In this document: positions 1 to 9,251 of the stretch, in pieces
How positions within the stretch are numbered: the first letter of the stretch is position 1
Layout: each line of letters begins with the position of its first letter
Assembly: GCF_003938655.1 (NCBI RefSeq)
Contig: NZ_RJJT01000015.1
Location: forward strand, 1 to 64,000
Direction: 5' to 3'
Source of the DNA: Rhizobium pisi
Lineage (GTDB): Bacteria; Pseudomonadota; Alphaproteobacteria; Rhizobiales; Rhizobiaceae
Length of the DNA: 64,000 nucleotides
The notes under the pieces: generated by a model
What the model saw: only the letters and a program-made list of their open reading frames with translations
Told to the model about the DNA's origin: nothing
Database searches by the model: none
Program-made: the position numbers and the translations under genes

Positions 1-21
1 CCAAAACCGGCCACGGCGTAA
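1..21 (+). CDS. possible 3' end of an upstream gene
   Basis: Reading from base 1, frame 1 gives PKPATA followed by a TAA stop at 19-21. A plus-strand terminator lies about 105 bases downstream, so a plus-strand gene probably enters from the left. Six residues are too few to identify it. Frames 2 and 3 also stay open here, so the frame choice is only a guess. Confidence 0.25.
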   Translation, partial: PKPATA

Positions 22-125
22 GCCGAAACCTCCTTCTTCGCCCTCTGCCAACACGACCGGCAAAGAATCCTATCGCCAAAAAAGCAAAACCCGCCGAAAA
101 AATCGACGGGTTTGTCAGCAGTCTG

Positions 126-152
126 ACTCCGCCTCTCCGGCGGAGTTTTTTT
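126..152 (+). terminator. rho-independent terminator for the gene entering from the left
   Basis: An 8-bp stem (ACTCCGCC paired with GGCGGAGT, 5-base loop) is followed by seven T residues at 146-152. A weaker hairpin, AACCCG/CGGGTT, lies just before it at about 88-114. The rest of the gene-free stretch 22-381 shows no further gene or RNA that I can recognise. It presumably holds the promoter of the 382 gene. Confidence 0.75.
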
Positions 153-381
153 ATCGAGCGTCGCGCGTCCAACAGGGCGCCTTATTGCTGGTGCGACCGC
201 TTGACGCGCCAGGCTGCGCCGCAAGCCTCAAGCAATGCCGGGAGAGAAGACTTTCCATCGGACGCAGGCTCAGGAAGAGCCGGCGGCGACCGGAGCGGAC
301 GTGCCCCGCCGTTTCTGTTGCGCAAGCATTTCACCATCGGCCGCGGCTGGCCGCCGTGAATGATCGACAAGGATTTTTCAA

Positions 382-1014
382 ATGGTTTCCGCACTTGATA
401 ATACCAGGATGGTTTCGGCCCAATATGCCCTGAAGAACCTTCGCAGCTCCGACGACGGCTCGCAGGATGCGCAAAGTTCGTCGGCGGCCAGCATCCTGAG
501 CAGCTACGGGCTCGATTCGAGCTCGGCCTCGCTTCTTTCCAACCAGGCCCTGTCGGGGCTGCTCGACACGCTGTCGGCCAAGGGCGATACGTCTGGTGAG
601 GCCAATGCGACCGGCGACAGCGCCGACGTGACCAGCGCCTCCTTCATGTCGATGCTGAAGAAGCAGTTGCAGGATGCCGCTGCAGCCGAAGGCGAGAGTG
701 GCAAGGCTCACGACATGCTGGCAGCGTTGGAGGCCGGCACGCTCACCATTTCCGATCCGACGCAGGGCGTATCGATCGCCGCCTGGGACGTCGACAATCC
801 CGATGAAGCCCATACGGACAGCAAGACCGGCAAGGCGATCGACGTCAGTGGCTGGAGCGACTTCCTCGACGCACATCTGGAGCGCGGCGCCGACGGCACC
901 TTCGTCAAGAAGAATGGCAGCTATGTCGACCAGACGAACGACAGCAACGCCTATTTCGGTCTGATCGGCTCGAACTACTATTATCTGAGCTGGCCGCAGG
1001 CGGCGGCTGCATAA
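382..1014 (+). CDS. hypothetical protein, 210 aa
   Basis: I do not recognise a family. The ATG at 382 has AAGGA about 8 bases upstream. The first ~100 residues are rich in Ser, Ala and Asp and low in complexity. The second half (about 115-205) looks like a compact folded domain with many aromatic residues, ending in a YYYLSWPQ-like stretch. There is no signal peptide, no transmembrane segment and no cysteine. The gene stands alone between a terminator and a convergent hydrolase gene. Codon use (G/C in third positions) agrees with a real gene. It could be a secreted or surface-associated protein, but nothing in the sequence proves this. Confidence 0.7.
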   Translation: MVSALDNTRMVSAQYALKNLRSSDDGSQDAQSSSAASILSSYGLDSSSASLLSNQALSGLLDTLSAKGDTSGEANATGDSADVTSASFMSMLKKQLQDAAAAEGESGKAHDMLAALEAGTLTISDPTQGVSIAAWDVDNPDEAHTDSKTGKAIDVSGWSDFLDAHLERGADGTFVKKNGSYVDQTNDSNAYFGLIGSNYYYLSWPQAAAA

Positions 1015-1054
1015 ACTGCATGACGCAAAAGGGGCGCGCCTCGGGCGGCCTTCG

Positions 1055-2272
1055 TCATTTGACCGAGACTTCTGCCGGCGCCTTTGTCGCCGGCAGGCGG
1101 TAGTCGTCGACGCGACCGGATGGGGCGGGCGTCATTTCACCCTGCTCGACCAGAAGGTCGCGCGGCGATTTTGCCAGCGTCACAGGCGGCGGCCTCGCGC
1201 CGAGAAGCTCGGCGCCGCCGTCGAGATTGGGGTCGGAGAGACTGATCGGCACGGTATGCTCGACCGGATTGGCGGGGAGGCCGAGACCAGGCAGATTGCT
1301 GGAGTCGAGGCGAACCAGATCCGGGCTTGCCTGGGTGCCGAGAATGCGCCGGGCCGGTTTTTCGACATAGAAGGCAATTTTGCGCCGGCCGGCCTGGGTC
1401 AGGTTGATGCCGTCGGAGGTGCGCAGGCGCACCTGCTGGCCGTTTACATCCGAACCGGTGACGATGAAATTGCCGTTTTCGTCGACGAAAGCATCCCAGA
1501 TATCGACGAATTCGCCGCCGATGCTTTCGACCTGGTTGCGGTAGAGCTGGTTCATCTGGACGGCATCGGCCGTCATCGAATCGGATTCGAAGGCGGGAAG
1601 GCCGACCCAGAGCAGCGGAATCTTGCGGTCGGTGACTTCCTTGCCAAAGGCAAGGACGCGGCGGCGGTATTCGGCGAACCAGCCATCGGTGTGGAACTTC
1701 TCCTTGGCGGTGTCGGTCACCATCTGCTGACGGTCGTTGGCGCCGATCATGACGACGACCATGGCCGGCTTCATCTCGTCGATCATCTTCGGCAGTTGTT
1801 CCGGCCAGTCGTAATAGTCGTCGCGGACGAGACCCGAGGAGACGTTGCCGCGGGTTTCGACGACGACGCCCGGCGAAGTCTCGAAGGCGGCGGTGAGGCC
1901 GTCACCGAGGCCGCTGGCAAGGAAATCGCCGACAATCAGGATCTTGCGCGCATCGGCAAGCTTCTGCACGGCCGGCTCCTCATCCTGCATGGGGGCGCGG
2001 GCCGGAGGGGCGGTGCGGGTATTGACGATAGCTTTCTGCGCCGGCGGGCGCTTGTGCTGCTGGCGCCGCGGCTGCTGGACGTCAGGTGGTTGCGGGGAAT
2101 CATCAAGATAGCGCCGGCCGAGGAAGAAATCGAGGATCGAGCGGCGCTGGTAACGCTGCTCCTGGGCTTCGGCGACATGTACCGGGCCAGCTACGCCGAG
2201 GCACAGCGAAGCCGCCGTCAAGGCGAGCATGAGCCAACGGAGTTTACGTGTCCGATCAATTTTCTTCGTCAT
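1055..2272 (-). CDS. SGNH/GDSL-family hydrolase (DUF459 type), exported
   Basis: The 405-aa product begins with a basic n-region and a hydrophobic core (about residues 10-35, ending near AEAQ), a likely signal peptide. After a basic, proline-rich linker comes an SGNH-like domain: ILIVGDFLASGLG corresponds to block I and VVVMIGANDRQ to the block III Gly-x-Asn-Asp motif. The block I Ser is displaced (GDFLAS instead of GDS), as expected for the DUF459 branch. These enzymes are thought to act on ester-linked groups on envelope polymers; the substrate here is unknown. The start was placed at the ATG directly before the signal peptide. Upstream in-frame TTG (2317) and ATG (2296) codons are alternatives. 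It lies just downstream of a lytic transglycosylase gene on the same strand, which fits a cell-wall role. Confidence 0.8.
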   Translation of the reverse strand: MTKKIDRTRKLRWLMLALTAASLCLGVAGPVHVAEAQEQRYQRRSILDFFLGRRYLDDSPQPPDVQQPRRQQHKRPPAQKAIVNTRTAPPARAPMQDEEPAVQKLADARKILIVGDFLASGLGDGLTAAFETSPGVVVETRGNVSSGLVRDDYYDWPEQLPKMIDEMKPAMVVVMIGANDRQQMVTDTAKEKFHTDGWFAEYRRRVLAFGKEVTDRKIPLLWVGLPAFESDSMTADAVQMNQLYRNQVESIGGEFVDIWDAFVDENGNFIVTGSDVNGQQVRLRTSDGINLTQAGRRKIAFYVEKPARRILGTQASPDLVRLDSSNLPGLGLPANPVEHTVPISLSDPNLDGGAELLGARPPPVTLAKSPRDLLVEQGEMTPAPSGRVDDYRLPATKAPAEVSVK

Positions 2273-2455
2273 GGGCAGTTCCGCATCTGCCGGCATCTTG
2301 CACTCGGGGTAGCCCAACGTCCACTCCCACTCATATCTAGGTCACGGTTCGGCCGCTTCCATTGCAAGTCGCCTAAAACCGCGCGGCGATTCTGGGCGAG
2401 CAGCATGAAACACAGACCCGAAGCGTCTCGCATGATTCAAAGCCGGGGCGGAATG

Positions 2456-3679
2456 CTAGCGGCGAAGTGCGTTTAGAAGCGGCAGCGAGGGTTCGCCGTC
2501 CGGCTGCATGCCGATGCGCTCCTGCACGGCCGAAATCGCTGCTTTCGAACCCGAGCCGAAATTGCCGTCGACCTCGCCATTGTAATAGCCGAGCGTCTTG
2601 AGGCGGGTCTGCAGCTCGAATTTCTCGGTGATGTCGAGCGCGCCGTCCGGGCGTGGCCAGCGCTGCTGCAAGCCGCCGTAGCCGGCGATCTGATCGGCCA
2701 GCAGGCCGACGGCAAGCGCGTAGCTGTCCGCAGCATTGTAGTTCTTGATGGTGAAGAAGTTGCCAGTCATCAGGAAGCCCGGGCCGCCGGCTCCAGCCGG
2801 CATCTTCAGCATGGCTTTTGTCCCGCCGTCGCGGAAGGCCTTGCCGTTCGGGCGTGTCAGGCCGAGTGCTGCCCATTGGGCCAAAGTGTGGGTCTTGCCC
2901 ACCTGCTTGGCGACGGCTGCGGGAACGACGACCTCATAACCCCAGGTCTTGCCGGCGTCCCAGCCGTTCTTCATCAAGAGATTGGCCGAGGTCGCCAGCG
3001 CATCCGGCACCGAATTCCAGATGTCGCGATGGCCGTTGCCGTCGGCATCGACCGCATAGAGCAGGTAGCTCGTCGGAATGAACTGGGTGTGGCCCATCGC
3101 GCCGGCCCAAGAGCCGGTCATTTCGCGTGCCGGCACATCGCCGTTCTGCAGGATCTTCAGCGCGGCGACCAGCTGCTTCTTGGCGAATTTGGCGCGGCTC
3201 GGATCGGCATAGGCAAGCGTTGCCAGCGCGCGCGGCACGTAGTGCAGCCTGTCGTCCTTATTGAGGATCGCGCCGTAATTCGATTCCATCGACCAGATGG
3301 CGAGCAGGATCGTCTTGTCGACGCCGAAACGACGCTCGATCGCATCGAGCGTCTTTGCATGTTTGACGGCCATCTCGCGGCCAATCTTGACCGTATAGGG
3401 GTTGACGCGGGAATCGACATAGTCCCAGATCTTCGAGGTGAATTCCGGTTGGTAAGCCGCCTTTTCGAGCACGGTCGGATCGGGCTCGCTCACCCCGGAA
3501 AAAGCCTTTTGATAGGTTGCCTTACTGATGCCACTCTGAGCGGCAGTCTGATAGAAATCCGCGATCCATTTCTGGAAGCGGGAATCAGCTTTCGCGTTGT
3601 CGGGGACCAGCCCCACCTGGGCTGCGACAACGAGGGCGAGAGCAAGACCACGAAGGGAGTTTTTGTGATTCTGGGTCAT
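2456..3679 (-). CDS. lytic murein transglycosylase, MltB/SLT_2 type with peptidoglycan-binding domain
   Basis: The 407-aa protein has a signal peptide (about 1-31, ending DNAKA) and an SLT_2 transglycosylase domain (about 32-330) with the catalytic glutamate in SMESNYG (Glu132). The GAMGHTQFIPTSY substrate-groove motif typical of MltB follows. A C-terminal PG_binding_1 domain (about 350-405) carries the motif LGYYNGEVDGNFG. Such enzymes cleave the MurNAc-GlcNAc bond in the periplasm and release 1,6-anhydromuropeptides during wall turnover. No lipobox is seen, so it is probably soluble rather than a lipoprotein. The gene is transcribed away from galU and towards the SGNH hydrolase gene. Confidence 0.92.
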   Translation of the reverse strand: MTQNHKNSLRGLALALVVAAQVGLVPDNAKADSRFQKWIADFYQTAAQSGISKATYQKAFSGVSEPDPTVLEKAAYQPEFTSKIWDYVDSRVNPYTVKIGREMAVKHAKTLDAIERRFGVDKTILLAIWSMESNYGAILNKDDRLHYVPRALATLAYADPSRAKFAKKQLVAALKILQNGDVPAREMTGSWAGAMGHTQFIPTSYLLYAVDADGNGHRDIWNSVPDALATSANLLMKNGWDAGKTWGYEVVVPAAVAKQVGKTHTLAQWAALGLTRPNGKAFRDGGTKAMLKMPAGAGGPGFLMTGNFFTIKNYNAADSYALAVGLLADQIAGYGGLQQRWPRPDGALDITEKFELQTRLKTLGYYNGEVDGNFGSGSKAAISAVQERIGMQPDGEPSLPLLNALRR

Positions 3680-3800
3680 CGACAGTCGTATCCCACGTCT
3701 TCAGTTTCCGGTGCAGCGGGGCATCATGTCCGCCCAAACCCGAGACTACAGGAACGGAGTCAACAAATTCTTTACCATGGCGATCCGCTGCGGTCACCAT

Positions 3801-3826
3801 TTGCAAAACAGTAGCAATTCTATACT
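3801..3826 (+). promoter_or_regulatory. possible galU promoter
   Basis: TTGCAA at 3801-3806 and TATACT at 3821-3826 resemble -35 and -10 boxes, about 57 bases before the GTG start. The 14-base spacer is short, so the -35 assignment is weak. The region is the most A/T-rich part of this divergent interval. Confidence 0.3.
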
Positions 3827-3882
3827 AGTTGAAGCTAAAAAGCTCTATTTCCAAAGCGATATGATCGAAGCAGGAGGCCGGT

Positions 3883-4770
3883 GTGGCTCAACACAGCAAA
3901 GTTCGTAAAGCAGTATTTCCGGTTGCCGGTTTGGGGACGCGATTCCTGCCGGCGACAAAGGCTGTTCCGAAGGAAATGTTGACCGTCGTCGACAAACCAA
4001 TCATTCAATATGTCGTCGATGAGGCGATCGAGGCCGGGATCGAACATCTGGTCTTCGTCACGGGGCGCAACAAGCACGTCATCGAAGATTATTTCGACAT
4101 TCATTTCGAGCTGGAGCAGACGCTGCGCGAGCGCGCCAAGAAGGCGGAAATCACCCTTCTCGCCCAGCAATTGCCGAAGGCCGGTACGGTGAGCTTCACT
4201 CGCCAGCAGGAGCCGCTCGGCCTCGGCCACGCCGTCTGGTGTGCCCGCGAGATTGTCGGCGACGAGCCCTTCGCACTGCTGCTGCCCGACATGATCATGA
4301 AGGGCGACAAGGGCTGCATGAAGGGCATGATCGACCTTTACGGCCAGAGTGGCGGCAATATCATCGCCGTCGAGGAATGTGCGCCCGATCAGGCGCATAA
4401 GTACGGCATCGTCGGTGTCGGCGAGGCGATCGGCGAAGGCTTCCGCATCACCGGCATGGTGGAAAAACCTGCCAAGGGTACGGCGCCTTCCAACTTCTTC
4501 ATCAACGGCCGCTACATTCTGCAGCCGGAGATCTTCAAGATCCTCGAAACCCAGGAGCGCGGCGCCGGCAACGAGATCCAGCTCACCGACGGCATGCTGA
4601 AGCTCTTGAAGGAACAGGATTTCGCCGGTTACCACTTCCGCGGCACGACCTATGACTGCGGCGCCAAGGACGGCTTCATCCTGGCAAACGTCGCCTTCGC
4701 CCTCGAACGCGCCGATATCCGCCCCACCGTCGAAGACGGCTTCAAGGAACTGCTTGCCGGCCTCAGGTAA
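3883..4770 (+). CDS. galU: UTP--glucose-1-phosphate uridylyltransferase (GalU/ExoN)
   Basis: This cytoplasmic enzyme makes UDP-glucose from UTP and glucose-1-phosphate, the donor for exopolysaccharide, LPS and cyclic glucan. The 295 aa match the family length. The N-terminal nucleotide-binding motif (about residues 15-32, GLGTRFLPATKAVPKEM) carries the conserved Arg and Lys, and internal motifs such as EPLGLGHAVWCA and LLPDMIM are typical. The start is a GTG preceded by a strong AGGAGG at about 3873. The gene is monocistronic, bounded on the left by a divergent lytic transglycosylase and on the right by a strong terminator. Confidence 0.97.
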   Translation: MAQHSKVRKAVFPVAGLGTRFLPATKAVPKEMLTVVDKPIIQYVVDEAIEAGIEHLVFVTGRNKHVIEDYFDIHFELEQTLRERAKKAEITLLAQQLPKAGTVSFTRQQEPLGLGHAVWCAREIVGDEPFALLLPDMIMKGDKGCMKGMIDLYGQSGGNIIAVEECAPDQAHKYGIVGVGEAIGEGFRITGMVEKPAKGTAPSNFFINGRYILQPEIFKILETQERGAGNEIQLTDGMLKLLKEQDFAGYHFRGTTYDCGAKDGFILANVAFALERADIRPTVEDGFKELLAGLR

Positions 4771-4795
4771 GGCTTTCGCTTAGCGATCAGTGATA

Positions 4796-4836
4796 ATGCG
4801 CCGCGCCTCCCATCGGAGGCGCGGCGCATTTATTTT
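4796..4836. terminator. strong bidirectional terminator between galU and the outer membrane protein gene
   Basis: A perfect 15-bp stem (4796-4810 with 4815-4829, 4-base loop) rich in G+C is followed by TTATTTTAT. It lies between two convergent genes and can serve both. Confidence 0.85.
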
Positions 4837-4884
4837 ATGGATGTCGTTGTCCTAAAACTTCTGCACCCTTTCGGGCGGCAAGCG

Positions 4885-6420
4885 TCAGCGTTTCAGCTTG
4901 AGACCGACGCCGGCACGCCATTGCTGCGAGTCAGGCCCTTCCTTGCGCGCCGTCAGCTCGTAGCCGAGCGTGCTGGTCAAATCGAGATAGCGGTTCATGT
5001 TCCAGGTCAGGCCGGTTGCAGCGGTATAGACGAGCTCATCATTGATGGTGCTATCCGAGGGATAGTCGCGCCACGTCACCCCGCCGATCATCGTCCCGAC
5101 CAGATTGTCGCGCAGCTGCTGGGTGACCGTCGTCGTCAGCGCATGCGAGACGTAGCCGCTCTCGCCGGCCGTCGTCGAAGGCTGGATGCTCGTCTGCAGG
5201 TCGAGATTGACATCGGTGCCGCGGATCGGCGACCAGAGCAGGCTCGCATCGAGCGTGGCCGTATCGATCGAGGAGAGCCGGCTGTCCTCGAAGTCCGCCA
5301 TCTCATAGCCGACGCCGACTTCACCCTTGAGCTTCTCGCCGAGATCGACCTCGACACCCGCCTTGGCTCCGTAGCTATGGCCCGAACGCTCGTAGCCCGC
5401 GGAATCACGCGTCTCATCATAGAGCGTGCGGCCAATTGTGGCTTCGATGAAGGGGATGAGCGCGGGAGACAGCTCGTAGCCGACGCGGCCACGTAGCGTG
5501 CCCGTCGTCTGGTTGCGATCGCTGAGGGTGACCGTCGTGCCGTTTGCGAGCGTGGCATCCGAATAGACCGAGCGGGTCAAGGCCAGCGCCGTCGTGCTGC
5601 GCAGGATGCCGAAATCGCGCTGGATGGAGGCGCCGGCCGAAAATTCCTGAACGTCGGACTGCTGCGTCGCGCCGGCGATGGCGTTAGGATCGTCCGTATC
5701 CTCGCGGTAGAAATTGTAACCGCCGGTGAGGTGCGCGACCGTCTCGCTGGAAAGATCCAGCCTGAGGTCGCCGTTGATCTTGAAGGACGGCTGCTCTTCG
5801 CCCTCGCCGCTGATATTCCTCTGCCATGCGCCTTCCGAGGTGACGCTCAGCTGGTGCCGGCCCCAGTCGGAAGTCAAGGTGGCGGCGGCATCGGTTTCAA
5901 GAAAGGCGCGCTGTTGCCTGGTATTGCCGTCCTTGGTCGTCTCGGTGTTGATGCTCTGGGTAACGCTCGGGCGGAGCACGAAAGTGCCGATCGGAATGCC
6001 CGGCGTTTGCGCCGTCGAGGCGCTTTCGGCGGCCTTGCGACGCGGCAGCGCCTCGTCGAGCGACGCTTCGCGGGTGTTCAGCCGGCGTATGTCGTCGTCG
6101 AGAATGGAGCCGGTAACGTCACCGTCGGATTGCGCATCCGGTATGGCCTTCTGCTGGGCATCCTCCGTATTCCCAGTGCTTGTGCCTGTTGCAGAGGGGA
6201 TAGTGGAATCGTCGGTCTCGTCGTCGAAACTGGAGGATGCAGCATTATTCGTCGTGCGATTGCCCTGCGAGGCCGAGGAGCTGCTGCTTGAAGACTGTGA
6301 GGAGGCGGACTGCGCGAGCGCCGCCTGGCCGAAAAGCAGGCCGCCGAGCGCGACGACAGACATGGCACGGCTCATGGCGCGGAGCGGCGTCACACTGCTC
6401 GTCTGTTTTCGCTGGCCCAT
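4885..6420 (-). CDS. outer membrane beta-barrel protein with serine-rich N-terminal segment
   Basis: The 511-aa protein has a signal peptide (about 1-37, cleavage near ALAQ) and a disordered Ser/Asp/Thr-rich stretch (about 38-115). About 370 residues of alternating hydrophobic and polar strands follow, ending in GVGLKLKR. The strand pattern and repeated short turns (for example GAKAGVEVDLGEKLKGEVGVG) fit a beta-barrel of the Omp_b-brl family found in rhizobia. Its function (porin, surface structure or polysaccharide partner) cannot be read from the sequence. The start chosen is the second in-frame Met; a TTG two codons earlier is possible. It is convergent with galU and divergent from kdsD. 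Confidence 0.8.
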   Translation of the reverse strand: MGQRKQTSSVTPLRAMSRAMSVVALGGLLFGQAALAQSASSQSSSSSSSASQGNRTTNNAASSSFDDETDDSTIPSATGTSTGNTEDAQQKAIPDAQSDGDVTGSILDDDIRRLNTREASLDEALPRRKAAESASTAQTPGIPIGTFVLRPSVTQSINTETTKDGNTRQQRAFLETDAAATLTSDWGRHQLSVTSEGAWQRNISGEGEEQPSFKINGDLRLDLSSETVAHLTGGYNFYREDTDDPNAIAGATQQSDVQEFSAGASIQRDFGILRSTTALALTRSVYSDATLANGTTVTLSDRNQTTGTLRGRVGYELSPALIPFIEATIGRTLYDETRDSAGYERSGHSYGAKAGVEVDLGEKLKGEVGVGYEMADFEDSRLSSIDTATLDASLLWSPIRGTDVNLDLQTSIQPSTTAGESGYVSHALTTTVTQQLRDNLVGTMIGGVTWRDYPSDSTINDELVYTAATGLTWNMNRYLDLTSTLGYELTARKEGPDSQQWRAGVGLKLKR

Positions 6421-6566
6421 ATACAATTCGTGCCTGACATGCTCTTCGGTTCTTACCCAAAGGTAAAGCCTTGTGGTTAATCATTCGTTGCCGCAGGCAG
6501 GTGCTGTTCATAATTCGGAAATTGTGCAGGGTGGACTCGGAAAGTGAAAAGGTCTAACGCATTTCC

Positions 6567-7562
6567 ATGAACAGAAGAGCGATAAAACTCATCGAAAACA
6601 GCGTTCTCGAATCGGCAAAACGCACGATAGAAACCGAGAAACGCGGTCTTGAAGCGCTCGAACGGGCTTTTGACGATGGATTGGCCGGTCCCTTCGCACG
6701 GGCCGTCGAAGTCATCGGCGACATCTCCGGACGCGTCATCGTCACCGGTGTCGGCAAGAGCGGCCATATTGGCGCCAAGCTGGCGGCCACCTTCGCCTCA
6801 ACAGGCACACCTGCCTTTTTCGTGCATGCGGCCGAGGCCAATCACGGCGATCTCGGCATGATCGCGCGCGACGACGTCGTTCTGGCGATTTCCAAAGGCG
6901 GCGAGAGCGCGGAGCTCAAAAGCATCATTTCCTTCACGCGGCGCTTCTCAATTCCGCTGATCGCGATTACCTGCAGCGAACGGTCTTCGCTTGCGACCGC
7001 CGCCGATATCGTCCTTCTGGTGCCGAACGAGCAGGAGGCCTGCCCCAATGGGCTGGCGCCGACGACTTCGACGCTGATGCAGCTTGCCCTCGGCGACGCG
7101 CTGGCGGTGGCGCTCCTGGAGGCTCGTGGCTTTACCGCGACGGACTTCCACGTCTTCCATCCCGGCGGCAAGCTGGGTGCGAGCCTGATGCATGTCGCTG
7201 ATATTATGCATATCGGCGAGCGGCTGCCGCTCGTTGCCAAGGGCACGCCGATGCCTGAGGCGATCACGGTGCTGTCGCGCAAGCATTTCGGCTGTGTCGG
7301 CGTGCTTGACGAGGATGGACGGCTCTGCGGCATCGTCACCGAAGGCGACATGGCGCGCAATCTGACGCGCAATCTTGCCGAGCTCGCCGTCGACGACATC
7401 ATGACCAGGACACCGAAGACGGTGAAGCCGACGGTGCTGGCAACGGCCGCGCTGGCGTTGCTTAACCAGCACCACATCGGCGCGCTGATCGTCGTCGACG
7501 ACGACAACCGGCCGCTCGGGCTGGTGCATTTCCATGATCTGCTGCGGATCGGCGTCGCCTGA
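6567..7562 (+). CDS. kdsD: KpsF/GutQ-type D-arabinose-5-phosphate isomerase
   Basis: The enzyme interconverts ribulose-5-phosphate and arabinose-5-phosphate, the first step of KDO synthesis for LPS. The 331-aa product has an SIS sugar-phosphate domain (about 35-190) with TGVGKSGHIG at 60-69 and HAAEANHGDLG as active-site region, then two CBS domains (about 215-270 and 280-331). This is the full domain order and length of the family. No kdsA, kdsB or kdsC is adjacent, so the KDO genes are dispersed. It is transcribed divergently from the outer membrane barrel gene across about 145 bases. Confidence 0.93.
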   Translation: MNRRAIKLIENSVLESAKRTIETEKRGLEALERAFDDGLAGPFARAVEVIGDISGRVIVTGVGKSGHIGAKLAATFASTGTPAFFVHAAEANHGDLGMIARDDVVLAISKGGESAELKSIISFTRRFSIPLIAITCSERSSLATAADIVLLVPNEQEACPNGLAPTTSTLMQLALGDALAVALLEARGFTATDFHVFHPGGKLGASLMHVADIMHIGERLPLVAKGTPMPEAITVLSRKHFGCVGVLDEDGRLCGIVTEGDMARNLTRNLAELAVDDIMTRTPKTVKPTVLATAALALLNQHHIGALIVVDDDNRPLGLVHFHDLLRIGVA

Positions 7563-7576
7563 TCAGGCCTGTTTGA

Positions 7577-8032
7577 TCAGATCGGCTCGACCCTCAAGTC
7601 GCGGCCGTGACACGAAACCACCTTCACCTGCGTTCCCACGGGAAGATCAGGCCCCATCACCTGCCACAGCGTATCGTCGAGGCGGATGCGGCCGCGGCCC
7701 TCGCGGATCGGCTCGTGCAGCGTTGCCGTGCGGCCGACGAGGCTCTCGCCACGCTGATTGAGGAAAGGCTCATCGGTTACGGCATTGCGCAGCGTCAAGC
7801 GGCGGCCGGCGAAAGTCGTGGCGACGGCGAGCAGCGCAAAGAGGATCGCCTGCAGCTCCCAGACCCAGAAAGCGCTGTCCCAGAAGAGCAGCGACAGCGC
7901 GCCGACGATCAGGGCGGCAAGGCCGATCCAGACCAGGAAGAAGCCGGGAACGATCATTTCCGCGGCGAGCAGCACGAGGCCGGCGACCCACCAGCTCCAC
8001 GGACCGAGTTCCGCGATGATCTTCGCCAGCAT
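7577..8032 (-). CDS. NfeD-family membrane protein
   Basis: The 151-aa protein has two or three hydrophobic helices (about 14-40 and 45-75) and then a C-terminal OB-fold NfeD domain (about 90-150) with GRTATLHEPIREGRGRIRL. This is the short, protease-less NfeD form (NfeD1b) that is almost always paired with an SPFH protein. The start codon lies 3 bases after the stop of the upstream SPFH gene, so the two are one operon. The pair is thought to organise membrane microdomains; NfeD probably stabilises the SPFH oligomer. Confidence 0.9.
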   Translation of the reverse strand: MLAKIIAELGPWSWWVAGLVLLAAEMIVPGFFLVWIGLAALIVGALSLLFWDSAFWVWELQAILFALLAVATTFAGRRLTLRNAVTDEPFLNQRGESLVGRTATLHEPIREGRGRIRLDDTLWQVMGPDLPVGTQVKVVSCHGRDLRVEPI

Positions 8033-8035
8033 GGC

Positions 8036-9067
8036 TTATCGCTCCGGATCTGGGTTGAAAGGATTGGGGCTCGGCGGATTGATCGGCGGCGTCGAGCGGA
8101 CCGGGGCGGGACGTGGACGCGGCGGAGGTGGTGGCGGCGGATTGCCGGCATCGCCGAAGACCTCGCGGGCAATGGCGCCGATGCCGCCGAGCGAGCTCAG
8201 GATGGAAGAGGCTTCCATCGGCATCATCACGATCTTGGAATTGGGCGCCGAACCGATGGAGGCGAGTGCCTCGGTGTATTTCTGGGCGACGAAATAGTTG
8301 ATCGCCTGGATGTCGCCGGCGGCGATCGCTTCGGAGACCATCTTCGTCGCCTTGGCTTCGGCCTCGGCAAGACGTTCGCGGGCTTCGGCGTTGCGGAAGG
8401 CGGCTTCGCGTTGGCCTTCGGCCTGCAGGATGGCGGACTGCTTGGCGCCTTCGGCTCTCAAGATCTGCGCGTTGCGCGAGCCTTCGGCTTCCAGCACCTG
8501 GGCGCGCTTCTCGCGCTCGGCCTTCATCTGCCGGGCCATCGCGTCGACGAGGTCACGCGGCGGCTGGATGTCCTTGATCTCGACGCGGGTGACCTTGATG
8601 CCCCAGGGATGCACGGCCTCGTCGACGACGCGCAGCAGCCGGTCGTTGATGGCATCGCGGTTGGAGAGCAGTTCGTCGAGATCCATCGAGCCCATGACAG
8701 AGCGGATATTGGTCATGGTAAGATTGAGGATGGCGTTTTCGAGGTTGGAAACCTGATAGGCGGCCTGGGCGGCGTTCAGCACCTGATAGAAGGAGACTGC
8801 ATCGGCCGAGACCGAGGCGTTGTCCTTAGTGATCACCTCCTGGGTCGGCACGTTCAGCACCTGCTCCATCACATTCATCTTGGCACCGACACGCTCGATG
8901 AAGGGGGTGATCAGGTTCAGGCCGGGTTCCAGCGTGCGGGTATAACGGCCGAAGCGCTCGATCGTATAACGATAGCCCTGCGGCACGGTCTTGATCCCCG
9001 CGAAGAGCACCATGATGACGAAGATAACAAGCACGATCACGACGATGTCGAAGCCGCCGAACAGCAT
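8036..9067 (-). CDS. SPFH/Band 7 (stomatin-like, QmcA/paraslipin) protein
   Basis: The 343-aa product has an N-terminal membrane helix (about 4-25), the Band 7 domain (about 26-200, starting GIKTVPQGYRYTIERFGRYT), a long Ala/Glu-rich coiled coil (about 200-265) and a Pro-rich tail. This is the architecture of stomatin-like proteins such as QmcA; it lacks the partner arrangement of HflK-HflC. It probably forms membrane-attached rings with the NfeD protein encoded immediately downstream. Its first codons lie close behind the RBS GAGGAATTC. Confidence 0.93.
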   Translation of the reverse strand: MLFGGFDIVVIVLVIFVIMVLFAGIKTVPQGYRYTIERFGRYTRTLEPGLNLITPFIERVGAKMNVMEQVLNVPTQEVITKDNASVSADAVSFYQVLNAAQAAYQVSNLENAILNLTMTNIRSVMGSMDLDELLSNRDAINDRLLRVVDEAVHPWGIKVTRVEIKDIQPPRDLVDAMARQMKAEREKRAQVLEAEGSRNAQILRAEGAKQSAILQAEGQREAAFRNAEARERLAEAEAKATKMVSEAIAAGDIQAINYFVAQKYTEALASIGSAPNSKIVMMPMEASSILSSLGGIGAIAREVFGDAGNPPPPPPPRPRPAPVRSTPPINPPSPNPFNPDPER

Positions 9068-9251
9068 GAAGAATTCCTCCTATCGGCGCATACGCGCCCG
9101 CCCAATTCATGTGGTGAGTTAGCACGTTATTTGCGAGGAAGAAATGCGGGCGCAACCGTCCGGGCTCCTAGCGAAAAGGAGGCCCCGTTTCGGCAAGATC
9201 ATTGGGCTGTCGCCGGCTGCTCGCCCGACGCAGTTTTTTGAAGGAAGGCTC

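Noticed and set aside
1256..2476. 406-codon open frame on the plus strand
   Set aside because: It is antisense to the SGNH hydrolase gene, whose protein has clear motifs. The product has no recognisable domain and the frame arises from G+C-rich third positions.
7607..9241. 544-codon open frame on the plus strand
   Set aside because: It is antisense to the NfeD and SPFH genes and has a composition full of Arg, His, Gly and Asp, typical of shadow frames.
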